Source of the DNA: Colidextribacter sp. OB.20
GTDB taxonomy: Bacteria > Bacillota > Clostridia > Oscillospirales > Oscillospiraceae
NCBI RefSeq assembly: GCF_009911595.1
Contig: NZ_QWKG01000046.1
Coordinates: 1-32,777 of the forward strand
Direction of reading: 5' to 3'
Length of the DNA: 32,777 bases
Of this stretch, positions 1 through 6,390 are shown piece by piece. Position numbers and translations under genes: made by a program. The notes beneath the pieces were generated by a model, which saw only the letters and a list, made by a program, of their open reading frames with translations, had not been told where the DNA came from and did not search any database. How positions within the stretch are numbered: the stretch's first letter is position 1; the number at the start of each line of letters is the position of its first letter.

Positions 1-310
1 GGCAAGGGGCGTGACACAAGTCTGGGCCCTGAGGCCGGCTGAAAATCCCTCAAAAATTTGGAGAAAATATAGAAATTTTTATAATATTTCCTTTTTTCTC
101 AGACCGCTCAAGGCTGTTCTGCAAGGTTCTGGTGAAGGCAGACTCCCGCACCATCTGGTAGACAATCAGCTGCTAAGCTCACCCGCTCCACGGTCACTTC
201 AGCGCCCTGGAGCTCTGTTGTGTTGTCAAAACAGGCAGAAAGATTTTTCTGTGCAGGCAGGTATTTTTCTGTTATAATTAAGAAAAATATTTGAGTTAAG
301 GAGTCCGATC
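1..310. other. Upstream region of hemW with no confident gene
   Basis: No convincing gene is seen. The plus-strand reading frame here is low complexity and lacks a ribosome binding site. On the minus strand two adjacent frames between about 60 and 290 read like protein (for example DNTTELQGAEVTVERV, then LIVYQMVRESAFTRTLQ in the next frame), which may be a decayed, frameshifted fragment of an older gene; this is only a suspicion. The right end holds the hemW promoter. Confidence 0.3.
273..303 (+). promoter_or_regulatory. hemW -10 box and ribosome binding site
   Basis: A TATAAT hexamer lies at 273-278 in an AT-rich stretch, and AAGGAG at 298-303 sits 7 nt before the hemW ATG. The -35 element is poor (T-rich sequence around 245-252), so the promoter call rests mainly on the -10 box. 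Confidence 0.5.
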
Positions 311-1531
311 ATGACAGACAGGAAGCCCGCGGAGAAGCTGGGCATCTACATTCACATTCCCTTCTGCCGCAGCAAATGCGACTACTGCGACTTCTACTCC
401 CTGGCGGGGCAGGAGGCGCGGATGGACGGCTATCAAAAGGCGCTGCTGGCCCATCTGAAGGAGACAGCCCCTGTGGCCCGCAGCTTTTCGGTGGACACAG
501 TTTACTTCGGCGGCGGCACTCCCAGCTTTTATGGGGAGAAGCGGCTGAGGGAGCTGCTCTCGGCGGTAAAGAAGCACTACCGGCTGGAAAGAGGGGCGGA
601 GGTTACCCTGGAGGCCAACCCGGACAGCGCGGACTTCAAGTCTTTGCGGGCCCTCCGGAGGGCGGGGTTCAACCGCATCTCCTTCGGCCTGCAATCAGCC
701 TGCCCCGGGGAGCTGAAGGAGATTCACCGCCCCCATACGGTGGATCAGGGGGACGAGGCCGTGGCCGCTGCCCGTCGGGCCAAGCTGAAAAATCTGTCCC
801 TGGACCTGATTTATGGCCTGCCCGGCCAGACCGTGGACAGCTGGCGGCAGACGGTGGAGCACGCCTTGGCTCTGGAGCCGGAGCATCTGTCCTGCTACGG
901 GCTGAAGGTGGAGGAGGGCACCCCCCTCGCCGCCCGAGTGGCCGCCGGGGAGATCCTCCCAGACGACGACGCTCAGGCCGGCCTGTATCTGTGGGCAGTG
1001 GAACGGCTGGAGCAGGCCGGCTACAGGCAATACGAAATCTCCAACTTCGCCAGGCCCGGGTTTGAGTCCCGGCATAACCTGCGCTACTGGCGGCTGCAGC
1101 CCTATATCGGCTTCGGACCCGGGGCCCACTCCGATTTCGGCGGCCGGCGGTACTCCTGGGTTCAGGACCTGGAGGTCTATATCAGAGGAGTGCTGGAGGG
1201 GGGAGAACTGCTGGACAGCCAAGACCTGATTCCCCGGGAGGAGCGGAGCAGCGAGTATCTGATGCTGGGCCTGCGCACTGCCCGGGGCATTGAGGAGTGG
1301 GAGTATCGGGGGACCTATTTTATGGACTTTTCCCCCCTCGAGGCCCGGCTGGACCAGTTCGCGGCCCAGGGCTGGGCGGCGAAAACAGAGGAATGCCGCT
1401 GGCGGCTTACCCCCAAGGGGTTCCTGGTATCCAACCAGCTTATTGGTGACCTGCTGGAGCGGCAGGAAAAGGCCCGGCTGAATGAGCTGCTGCCCAAGGC
1501 GCAGGCCCGCTATCAGGGGAAAAAGCCGTAG
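311..1531 (+). CDS. hemW: HemW-like radical SAM protein (coproporphyrinogen III oxidase-like)
   Basis: The 406-residue product starts with the family's radical SAM motif: C19, C23 and C26 in the order CxxxCxxC (CRSKCDYC), just after the IYIHIPFC strand typical of HemW/HemN. It keeps further landmarks of the family (YFGGGTPS, LEANPD, RISFGLQS, DLIYGLPGQT, and the C-terminal HemN domain with HNLRYW). Length and the short N-terminus match HemW rather than the longer true oxygen-independent coproporphyrinogen oxidase HemN; HemW members are thought to bind heme and act as heme chaperones rather than oxidise coproporphyrinogen. The ATG is preceded by AAGGAG. The stop codon TAG at 1529-1531 is the first triplet of a GTAGGGG-type palindromic repeat, so the C-terminus may have been set by insertion of that repeat. 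A terminator follows at 1601-1644. Confidence 0.9.
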   Translation: MTDRKPAEKLGIYIHIPFCRSKCDYCDFYSLAGQEARMDGYQKALLAHLKETAPVARSFSVDTVYFGGGTPSFYGEKRLRELLSAVKKHYRLERGAEVTLEANPDSADFKSLRALRRAGFNRISFGLQSACPGELKEIHRPHTVDQGDEAVAAARRAKLKNLSLDLIYGLPGQTVDSWRQTVEHALALEPEHLSCYGLKVEEGTPLAARVAAGEILPDDDAQAGLYLWAVERLEQAGYRQYEISNFARPGFESRHNLRYWRLQPYIGFGPGAHSDFGGRRYSWVQDLEVYIRGVLEGGELLDSQDLIPREERSSEYLMLGLRTARGIEEWEYRGTYFMDFSPLEARLDQFAAQGWAAKTEECRWRLTPKGFLVSNQLIGDLLERQEKARLNELLPKAQARYQGKKP

Positions 1532-1556
1532 GGGCGGACAGCATCCGCCCTGCGTG
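1528..1556 (+). repeat. GTAGGGG-type palindromic repeat, short form
   Basis: The sequence GTAGGGGCGGAC-agcat-CCGCCC forms a hairpin. In reverse complement it matches the element at 9871-9897. It overlaps the hemW stop codon. Confidence 0.65.
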
Positions 1557-1600
1557 CCGGCCGTGTTCTTTATGATTTATTGCTGGAAAATTTTGAGTAT

Positions 1601-1644
1601 CGGACAGTGAAAGGAGGCTTTTTCCCCCGCTGTCCGTCTTTTTT
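1601..1644 (+). terminator. Intrinsic terminator after hemW
   Basis: CGGACAGTG (1601-1609) pairs with CGCTGTCCG (1628-1636), with one G-T pair, and is followed directly by TCTTTTTT. This is a good Rho-independent terminator on the plus strand. Confidence 0.8.
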
Positions 1645-1674
1645 AACAATCTGTTCACAGCTGCGTAATTTTTG

Positions 1675-1703
1675 TTGCGCACCGGACATAATAGTGCTAT
1701 AAT
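1675..1703 (+). promoter_or_regulatory. murA promoter
   Basis: TTGCGC at 1675-1680, a 17-nt spacer, and TATAAT at 1698-1703. It lies between the hemW terminator and murA, and puts transcription start near 1710 with a leader of about 110 nt. Confidence 0.65.
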
Positions 1704-1822
1704 ATATGCGGTTTATTGTGCCCACCGGGCGGAAAGGCCTGGGAGGCCGCAATTTGATTTTACGTATGGCCCACGCCATATCTACGATAGATTCCATGCT
1801 TTGGAAGAGAGGGTGCAGTTTT

Positions 1823-3118
1823 TTGACCAAATATCTCATTCACGGGGGGAACCCCCTCCATGGAGCGATCCAGATCAGCGGGGCGAAAAACGCCGCTGTC
1901 GCCATTATTCCCGCCGCCCTGCTGGTAGACGGGACCTGCCGCATTGAAAATGTTCCTCAGATCAGCGATGTTACCCTGATTCTCCAGATCCTCCGTGAAT
2001 TGGGCGCGGACATTCGCGTCGTCAACAAGAGCACCATTGAGGTGGACTGCTCCCATATCCGCAACCGTCAGGTGCCCTACGAGCTGGCCCGGAAGATCCG
2101 CGCCAGCTATTACCTCGTGGGCGCCCTTCTGGGCCGGTTCAGCTGGGCCGAGGTGCCCCTGCCCGGCGGCTGCGACCTGGGCGGCCGGCCCGTGGACCAG
2201 CATATCAAGGGCTTTGTGGCCATGGGAGCCGAGGTGGAGGTGCGCAACGGCCTCATCGACGCCCGGGTGCCCGGGGGCGCCCGGCTGTCCGGAGGTCAGG
2301 TATATCTGGACATCGTCTCGGTGGGAGCCACCATGAACATCATGCTGGCCGCCGTCCTGGCCGACGGCCTCACTGTCATTGAAAACGCCGCCAAGGAGCC
2401 CCACATTGTGGACCTGGCTAACTTCCTCAACTCCATGGGGGCCGACATCCGGGGTGCCGGCACCGACGTCATTAAGATCCGGGGGGTGGAGCGGCTGCGG
2501 GGCGGCTCCTACTCCATCATCCCAGACCAGATCGAGGCGGGTACCTATATGGCCGCCGTGGCTGCCGCCGGGGGCGAGGTGGTCATCAAAAATGTCATCC
2601 CCAAGCACCTGGACTGCATCACCGCCAAGCTGGCGGAGATGGGGGTGGAGGTGGAGGAACTGGACGACGCCGTCCGCCTGCGCCGGGACGGCCCCATCTC
2701 CCGTGTGAACGTTAAGACCATGCCCTACCCCGGCTTCCCCACCGACATGCAGCCCCAGATTGCCGCCGCTCTGTGCGTGGCACAGGGGACCAGCGTCCTG
2801 ATGGAGGGGGTCTGGGACAACCGCTACCGCTATGTGGACGAGTTCCGCCGCATGGGGGCCCACATCCAGGTGGACGGCAAGGTGGCCGTGATCGAGGGAG
2901 TGGACCACCTTACCGGAGCCCCTGTCCACGCCTGCGACCTGCGGGCCGGGGCCGCCATGGTCATTGCCGGCCTGGCCGCCCAGGGGGTCACCGAGATTGA
3001 CGGCATCCAGCATATTGAGCGGGGCTATGAGACCATCGTGGAGAAGCTGGCCGCTGTGGGGGCCGATATCCGCACTGTCACCGTCCCCGGCGAGGAGGAC
3101 CAATCTCAGGTGGGGTAA
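1823..3118 (+). CDS. murA: UDP-N-acetylglucosamine 1-carboxyvinyltransferase
   Basis: MurA transfers enolpyruvate from PEP to UDP-GlcNAc, the first committed step of peptidoglycan synthesis in the cytoplasm. Visible signatures are K22-N23 in ISGAKNAA, the catalytic loop [14 protein letters not shown] with the nucleophilic Cys at about residue 117 (so the enzyme is expected to be fosfomycin-sensitive), and the C-terminal [13 protein letters not shown] block. I chose the TTG at 1823 (431 residues): GAAGAGAGGG lies 9 nt upstream and translation begins MTKYLIHGG, as in homologues. The longer in-frame ORF from 1706 would add 39 residues unlike the family and would start inside the -10 box. Many clostridia carry two MurA paralogues; this window shows one. 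Gene order next to walJ and rlmH suggests an old cell-envelope neighbourhood. Confidence 0.93.
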   Translation: MTKYLIHGGNPLHGAIQISGAKNAAVAIIPAALLVDGTCRIENVPQISDVTLILQILRELGADIRVVNKSTIEVDCSHIRNRQVPYELARKIRASYYLVGALLGRFSWAEVPLPGGCDLGGRPVDQHIKGFVAMGAEVEVRNGLIDARVPGGARLSGGQVYLDIVSVGATMNIMLAAVLADGLTVIENAAKEPHIVDLANFLNSMGADIRGAGTDVIKIRGVERLRGGSYSIIPDQIEAGTYMAAVAAAGGEVVIKNVIPKHLDCITAKLAEMGVEVEELDDAVRLRRDGPISRVNVKTMPYPGFPTDMQPQIAAALCVAQGTSVLMEGVWDNRYRYVDEFRRMGAHIQVDGKVAVIEGVDHLTGAPVHACDLRAGAAMVIAGLAAQGVTEIDGIQHIERGYETIVEKLAAVGADIRTVTVPGEEDQSQVG

Positions 3119-3130
3119 CATCTGATCGTC

Positions 3131-3204
3131 TGTAGGGGGCGGCCTCTGTGCCGCCCCATTTTCCTGGCTTCATTGACGGGGCGGCCCAAAGGCCGCCCCC
3201 TACA
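3131..3204 (+). repeat. Long GTAGGGGGCGGCC palindromic repeat
   Basis: A 74-bp element that starts TGTAGGGGGCGGCC and ends GGCCGCCCCCTACA, with inner arms GCCGCCCC and GGGGCGGC around a T-rich centre. Nearly the same element lies at 29005-29079, including the inner string attgacggggcggc. It fills most of the murA-walJ gap and could fold into one long hairpin. Confidence 0.85.
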
Positions 3205-3225
3205 ACCTGTTAAGGAGGCAGTCTG

Positions 3226-4035
3226 TTGCTCACCTTCACCACCCTTGCCAGCGGCTCCACAGGCAACGCCGCCCTGGTGTCCTGCGGAGACACCCATATC
3301 CTGCTGGACGCGGGCATCTCCGCCCGGCGCATCACCGCCGGGCTCAGGTCCCTGGGCGTAGAGCCGGAGGCCCTGTCCGCCATCCTCATCACCCATGAGC
3401 ACAGCGACCACGTCTCCGGACTTCAGGTGCTTACTAAAAAATGTCGGGTCCCCATCCTCGCCACCGGCCCCACCTGCCGCCGCCTGTGCTATAAGACGGC
3501 CTTTCTGGAGGACCTGGTTCAGGAGCGGGAGGCGGGCTCCGGGGTGCAGATCGGCTCGCTGTGGGCGGAGTCCTTTCCCACCCCCCACGACGCGGCGGGC
3601 AGCGTGGGCTGGTCCATCGCCGGGGACGGGGGGCGGATGGTGCTGTGCACCGACCTGGGATATGTGACAGACGCGGTCCTCCAGGCAGTGAAGGGCTGTG
3701 ACCTGCTGGTGTGCGAGTCCAATCACGACGTGGACTGGGTCAAATCGGGCCCCTACCCCTACTACTTAAAGCAGCGCATCCTGGGGAACTACGGCCACCT
3801 GTCCAACGAGGCGGGAGGGGATCTGGCCGCCTTCGCTGCGGAGTCCGGAACAAAGACTCTCCTCCTGGCCCACCTGTCCCGGACCAACAACACCCCCGCC
3901 CGGGCCTATGAAACCGTCAGCCGGCGGCTGCTGGCTGCGGGATACGACCTGACCCGGGACATCTCCCTTTCTGTGGCCCCCGCCGATGTCCTGGGACCAA
4001 CCTTTGCCCTGGGAAGGGAGGCGGCGGCATGCTGA
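3226..4035 (+). CDS. walJ: WalJ/YycJ-like MBL-fold metallohydrolase
   Basis: A 269-residue metallo-beta-lactamase-fold protein of the YycJ/WalJ type, a group tied to cell wall homeostasis and to coordination of division with DNA replication in Firmicutes; its biochemical substrate is not settled, and nuclease activity has been suggested. The N-terminal FTTLASGSTGNAALV and the metal-binding motif THEHSDH (residues 56-62) are typical, with later ligands in SFPTPHDAAGS and DLGYVTDA and the HLS near the C-terminus. The start is TTG at 3226, with AAGGAGG at 3212-3218 and a 7-nt spacing. It overlaps rlmH by 7 nt, so the two are probably translationally coupled. In Bacilli walJ belongs to the walRK operon; no walRK is present here. 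The gene symbol is by family resemblance. Confidence 0.85.
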   Translation: MLTFTTLASGSTGNAALVSCGDTHILLDAGISARRITAGLRSLGVEPEALSAILITHEHSDHVSGLQVLTKKCRVPILATGPTCRRLCYKTAFLEDLVQEREAGSGVQIGSLWAESFPTPHDAAGSVGWSIAGDGGRMVLCTDLGYVTDAVLQAVKGCDLLVCESNHDVDWVKSGPYPYYLKQRILGNYGHLSNEAGGDLAAFAAESGTKTLLLAHLSRTNNTPARAYETVSRRLLAAGYDLTRDISLSVAPADVLGPTFALGREAAAC

Positions 4036-4511
4036 GCGTCTATCTCATCTGCGTGGGCAAGCTGAAGGAGAAGTTCTACAAGGACGCCTGCGCCGAGTAT
4101 GTGAAACGGCTTTCCGCCTACTGCAAGCTGACTGTCATTGAAATCCCCGAGGCAAAGCTGTCCAAGGACCCCACCCTGGGGGAGATCACCAACGCCCTGG
4201 ACAAGGAGGGGGACGCCATCCGGGCCAAAATTCCCCCCAGCTCCCGGGTGGCGGCCCTGTGCGTGGAGGGCAGGATGCGCTCCAGCGAGGAGATTCCCCA
4301 GATGTTCCCCATCCCGGGCCGCAGTCCGGACAAGCACATGGTTTTCATCATCGGCGGCAGCTATGGCCTCCACCCCTCCATCAAGGCGGAGGCCAACGTC
4401 CAGCTGTCCATGTCCCCCATGACCTTCCCCCACCACCTAGCCCGGGTCATGCTCCTGGAGCAGATCTACCGGGCGTTTAAGATCAGCGAGGGGTCGTCCT
4501 ACCATAAATAA
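4029..4511 (+). CDS. rlmH: 23S rRNA (pseudouridine1915-N3)-methyltransferase
   Basis: A 160-residue SPOUT-family methyltransferase of full length. It methylates pseudouridine 1915 in helix 69 of 23S rRNA using S-adenosylmethionine, probably on the assembled 70S ribosome. Hallmarks are FIIGGSYGL (SAM-binding knot), MSPMTFPHHLARVMLLEQIYRA, and the C-terminal ISEGSSYHK. The ATG lies inside the end of the walJ-like gene. The 3' end of rlmH is known as the chromosomal target of staphylococcal SCC elements, and here an AT-rich stretch begins right after its TAA. No ccr recombinase is visible, so that link is only suggestive. Confidence 0.95.
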   Translation: MLSVYLICVGKLKEKFYKDACAEYVKRLSAYCKLTVIEIPEAKLSKDPTLGEITNALDKEGDAIRAKIPPSSRVAALCVEGRMRSSEEIPQMFPIPGRSPDKHMVFIIGGSYGLHPSIKAEANVQLSMSPMTFPHHLARVMLLEQIYRAFKISEGSSYHK

Positions 4512-4512
4512 A

Positions 4513-4545
4513 ACGGCCCCGCCTCAAAAATGAGAACGGAGCCGT
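4513..4545. terminator. Hairpin after rlmH, terminator-like
   Basis: ACGGCCCCG (4513-4521) pairs with CGGAGCCGT (4537-4545), one mismatch, and an inner CTCA/TGAG stem lies in the loop. It starts 2 nt after the rlmH stop. The T-run is weak (CCCTTTT), so efficiency is uncertain. Confidence 0.5.
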
Positions 4546-4608
4546 CATCCCTTTTCAGATTGGTGTTGCCAAAAGCCGCTTCGTCAAACCGTGCGTCAAA
4601 ATATCCAA

Positions 4609-4644
4609 AGTGGGCAGCCATCCACTGGTGGATGACTGCCCACT
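4609..4644 (-). terminator. Strong hairpin after the GNAT gene
   Basis: AGTGGGCAGcCATCCA (4609-4624) and its near-perfect complement (4629-4644) enclose a 4-nt loop, giving a stem of about 16 bp with one mismatch. It lies just 3' of the minus-strand GNAT gene. The T-tract on the minus strand (TTTGGATATTTT) is broken, so this is a probable rather than certain terminator. Confidence 0.55.
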
Positions 4645-4662
4645 AAACCGGAAGTTATATCA

Positions 4663-5136
4663 TCACAGACGACAAAGCATAATATATTCTTCCTCATTTT
4701 CGCCTACAATTTCAAATCCTGTTTTTTGATACATTCTCACAGCATAGTTTGTTTTTTGTACAGTGAGTGATGCTTGTTTATACCCTCTGTCTTTCAGAAT
4801 ATGAAGCATTTTCTTCATCAAATTAGTTCCTATTCCAAATCCCCGATAATCTTTATATAAGGAAATGGCAAAGGACGGAGTGTTGTTATCTATATGTCCA
4901 TAATCATTCATAATGCGTACCCAAACAGCACCGACAACTCTTTTATCAACCTCCGCAACCAAGCCTATATCGTCTTTTTTCTTACCAAAATCGGCTATAT
5001 ATACCTGCAATTTTGGCTGATTGATAATTGATTTAGGTGGTGCAGGTATTCCCTCCGGCACAAAGATGGCATTGTATAAAAACTCTTGAAGTAAGCCATC
5101 TTCCCCCTCTAATAGTGTTCTAATATAATAATTCAT
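4663..5136 (-). CDS. GNAT-family N-acetyltransferase
   Basis: A 157-residue protein with the GNAT acetyl-CoA binding signature RGFGIG (residues 98-103) followed by a helix (TNLMKKMLHIL), the preceding FAISLYKDY strand, and the late TVQKTNYAVRMYQKTGFEIVGE block in which the conserved YxKxGF region is plain. It should transfer an acetyl group from acetyl-CoA to a small-molecule or protein amine; the substrate cannot be told from sequence. ATG at 5136 follows GGGAGGG at a short spacing. Upstream in-frame codons extend to 5256 but cross the promoter at 5170-5198, so the shorter form is preferred. Codon use and base composition are far more AT-rich than in flanking housekeeping genes, which suggests horizontal acquisition. 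Confidence 0.85.
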   Translation of the reverse strand: MNYYIRTLLEGEDGLLQEFLYNAIFVPEGIPAPPKSIINQPKLQVYIADFGKKKDDIGLVAEVDKRVVGAVWVRIMNDYGHIDNNTPSFAISLYKDYRGFGIGTNLMKKMLHILKDRGYKQASLTVQKTNYAVRMYQKTGFEIVGENEEEYIMLCRL

Positions 5137-5169
5137 AATTCCCTCCCACAGCCGGGATTTGTTGAGCCG

Positions 5170-5198
5170 ATTATAGCATAAGACTCCTATTATATCAA
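5170..5198 (-). promoter_or_regulatory. Promoter of the GNAT gene
   Basis: On the minus strand, TTGATA (5198-5193), a 17-nt spacer and TATAAT (5175-5170). Transcription start is expected near 5163, about 27 nt before the ATG. Confidence 0.7.
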
Positions 5199-5256
5199 TG
5201 TGCTTTTGTAGAAACTGCCGAAGGTATATCTCAGCAACACCTTTCTTAACTCCCAA

Positions 5257-5460
5257 TTTCCGTTTGTGTTTATGACGCTTATTTCCAAAATCTGGGGTGT
5301 ATACTCATTCAGTCTATTGAATTTCTTTCATTCACGATGTACATGGGTGGTGTGCATCTTTGTACACACTATGATGGATTTGGGATATATTCGATATAAG
5401 AAAAGCAACGGATGATCCGTTGCTTTTCTTAATGTATTTAGATGTATCCTTGCTGGTTTA
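5257..5460. other. AT-rich intergenic stretch between GNAT and the 60-residue gene
   Basis: No gene is seen apart from the hairpin at 5398-5430. It contains short inverted repeats such as ATTCA/TGAAT near 5308-5323 and two TGTACA hexamers near 5338 and 5360, with no clear assignment. Confidence 0.3.
5398..5430. terminator. Bidirectional intrinsic terminator
   Basis: AAGAAAAGCAACGGAT and its complement form a stem of about 15 bp around a tiny loop, with A-runs on the left and TTTTCTT on the right. It can end the 60-residue gene on the minus strand. Confidence 0.75.
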
Positions 5461-5643
5461 TTAACCTCCGTTGAGTGCTTTTCCGATATCTTCAATAATG
5501 TCTACACCTCCATCATTCTTACGGATGCGGTTTGCCTTGAAGTGGAGATGCTGAAGGAACTCAACTACGTTATCTTCAAAGTCTGTTCCTGAATAGCAGT
5601 TCTTAAAGACACTGTTCTCTGCTGATATGATGTTCTTTGACAT
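5461..5643 (-). CDS. Small protein of 60 residues, unknown, ends Gly-Gly
   Basis: Not recognised. The protein begins MSKNIISAENSVFKNCYSG and ends IGKALNGG; it is soluble-looking, with one Cys (residue 16), mixed charge and no membrane segment or signal peptide. The ATG at 5643 has AGGAGG 9 nt upstream, and a terminator-quality hairpin follows the stop, so it is probably a real, separately transcribed gene. A short palindrome, TTGAACTT/AAGTTCAA (5668-5690), lies just upstream and could be an operator or part of the promoter. The C-terminal Gly-Gly and small size recall precursor peptides, but no maturation enzyme or exporter lies next to it, so that reading is weak. Confidence 0.6.
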   Translation of the reverse strand: MSKNIISAENSVFKNCYSGTDFEDNVVEFLQHLHFKANRIRKNDGGVDIIEDIGKALNGG

Positions 5644-5667
5644 GATGTATGCCTCCTGAAATATGTA

Positions 5668-5690
5668 TTGAACTTGTTTTTTAAGTTCAA
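5668..5690. promoter_or_regulatory. Palindrome upstream of the 60-residue gene
   Basis: TTGAACTT, 7 nt, AAGTTCAA. It sits 25 to 47 nt upstream of the ATG on the minus strand. On that strand a TTGAAC hexamer is followed 17 nt later by TACATA, a possible but poor promoter. Confidence 0.4.
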
Positions 5691-6041
5691 CACTTCATGA
5701 GGCAGTGATTGTTTTTGAGTAGTACGCTTGGAATGATGGAGGATGCAGCATCTATTGGAAGCGTGTATAGGGATTGTTGATATGATTTGATGGTTGAAAT
5801 GAGAGGATTAAGGGGTAATAAATCACCCCACCTAAACTTCGTTTGAGTAACTAAATTCAGTTGGTGCTGATTGTTGGATTTCCACAAATATAAAAACCGA
5901 GGATGTACACGGCTGGCGTACATCCTCGGTTCTTAGGATTTGTTTGATTATTCGTTTGTCGTGTATGTTTATTCTGCGCTATTCTTTATCAACACAAGGG
6001 AGAATTGGGACTTTCTTAAAAGGGACGAGCCGCCCCACAGC
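5691..6041. other. AT-rich stretch with no confident gene
   Basis: Apart from the terminator at 5895-5931, nothing convincing is seen. A 78-codon minus-strand frame (5687-5923) runs through that terminator and has no ribosome binding site, so it is not accepted. Confidence 0.35.
5895..5931 (-). terminator. Intrinsic terminator, minus strand
   Basis: AACCGAGGATGTAC (5895-5908) pairs perfectly with GTACATCCTCGGTT (5918-5931) around a 9-nt loop. On the minus strand it is followed by TTTTTAT. The gene it serves is unclear: it may be a backstop for the small peptide transcript or a leftover from a lost gene. Confidence 0.75.
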
Positions 6042-6070
6042 TTGACACCGCCACAAAAATGTGGTATGCT
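6042..6070 (+). promoter_or_regulatory. Strong promoter of the small RNA, with palindrome in the spacer
   Basis: TTGACA (6042-6047), 17-nt spacer, TATGCT (6065-6070). Most of the spacer is a perfect inverted repeat, CCACA-aaaa-TGTGG (6051-6064), exactly where a repressor would block polymerase. No ribosome binding site or ORF follows, which fits a non-coding transcript starting near 6077. Confidence 0.75.
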
Positions 6071-6076
6071 ACAGCT

Positions 6077-6180
6077 GTGCAGGGGAATCGCCAAGCGCTG
6101 GCGGTTTGGCCCCAACAGGGAAAATTTCTTAACGCAAGGCTAAGAAACCGTCACCGTGCAGGGTGGCGGTTTCACTTTAC
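6077..6180 (+). ncRNA. Candidate antisense small RNA (putative antitoxin)
   Basis: About 100 nt downstream of a strong promoter fold into three consecutive stems: GGGG-AATCGCCA/TGGCGGTT-CCCC (6082-6113), TTTCTTA/TAAGAAA (6125-6147) and AAACCGtCACC/GGTGgCGGTTT (6145-6172). The last is followed by TCACTTTACC and would act as a weak terminator. There is no credible ORF. Its 3' half is fully complementary to the 3' end of the facing peptide transcript on the minus strand, including the last codons, so the two RNAs overlap by roughly 60 nt. This is the layout of 3'-overlapping type I antitoxins such as RatA, although no sequence match to a named RNA family is claimed. Boundaries are estimates. Confidence 0.55.
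6118..6147 (-). terminator. Terminator of the small peptide mRNA
   Basis: On the minus strand TTTCTTA and TAAGAAA form a hairpin with a 9-nt loop, followed by TTTTCCC. Together with the adjoining stem at 6145-6172 it should end the peptide transcript near 6118. The same two stems form on the plus strand, so the structure is shared by both RNAs. Confidence 0.6.
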
Positions 6181-6237
6181 CTTGACTTGAACCGTTACTG
6201 TATATCCACGAATGCGGAAAGTAAGTGTCAAAGTCAT
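6172..6237 (-). CDS. 21-residue peptide, putative type I toxin
   Basis: The ORF reads MTLTLTFRIRGY followed by TVTVQVKVK: 21 residues, basic, with alternating hydrophobic and polar residues, as in an amphipathic beta strand and unlike the single transmembrane helix of TxpA or Fst. Evidence that it is expressed: ATG at 6237 follows AAAGGGGGTGAGC, a strong ribosome binding site; upstream lies TTGACG-17 nt-TATAAT; and a hairpin plus TTTT follows. The whole predicted mRNA (about 6299 to 6118) is only about 180 nt. A facing small RNA overlaps its 3' end. The function (toxin, regulatory peptide or leader) is inferred from layout only. A longer minus-strand frame (6140-6334) overlaps it but starts upstream of the expected transcript start. 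Confidence 0.6.
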   Translation of the reverse strand: MTLTLTFRIRGYTVTVQVKVK

Positions 6238-6305
6238 CGTGCTCACCCCCTTTGCAGAGGTGTGCCAAAACCGCCCTCGCCTTAACCGGCGTTCCCTTGT
6301 GTCGA

Positions 6306-6334
6306 ATTATAGCAGAAACCTGCCTGTACGTCAA
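6306..6334 (-). promoter_or_regulatory. Strong promoter of the small peptide gene
   Basis: On the minus strand: TTGACG (6334-6329), 17-nt spacer, TATAAT (6311-6306). Start expected near 6299, giving a leader of about 62 nt. Confidence 0.8.
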
Positions 6335-6359
6335 CAGAATGACCCGAAAATCGGCAAAA

Positions 6360-6386
6360 GGAGCCTGACATGATATGTCAGGCTCC
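6360..6386 (-). terminator. Terminator of the XRE-family gene
   Basis: GGAGCCTGACA and its perfect complement TGTCAGGCTCC enclose a 5-nt loop. On the minus strand TTTTGCC follows. It begins a few nt after the stop codon of the XRE gene. Confidence 0.8.
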
Positions 6387-6390
6387 CGTT

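Noticed and set aside
11-277. 88-codon plus-strand ORF before hemW
   Set aside because: No ribosome binding site, low-complexity product, and it runs through AT-rich promoter sequence.
1706-1822. Longer murA start
   Set aside because: It begins inside the TATAAT promoter region and adds 39 residues unlike MurA; TTG at 1823 has the ribosome binding site and the canonical N-terminus.
1760-3121. 453-residue ORF antisense to murA
   Set aside because: His/Gly/Pro-rich shadow produced by GC-rich codon usage on the other strand.
4499-4621. 40-residue minus-strand ORF between rlmH and the GNAT gene
   Set aside because: The product looks protein-like (FDARFDEAAFGNTN), but the ATG lies inside a strong hairpin with no ribosome binding site, and the frame runs into rlmH.
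5687-5923. 78-codon minus-strand ORF
   Set aside because: It crosses a clear terminator and lacks a ribosome binding site.
6140-6334. 64-codon minus-strand ORF over the peptide locus
   Set aside because: Its start is inside the -35 box, upstream of the expected transcript start, so it cannot be translated in full from that promoter.
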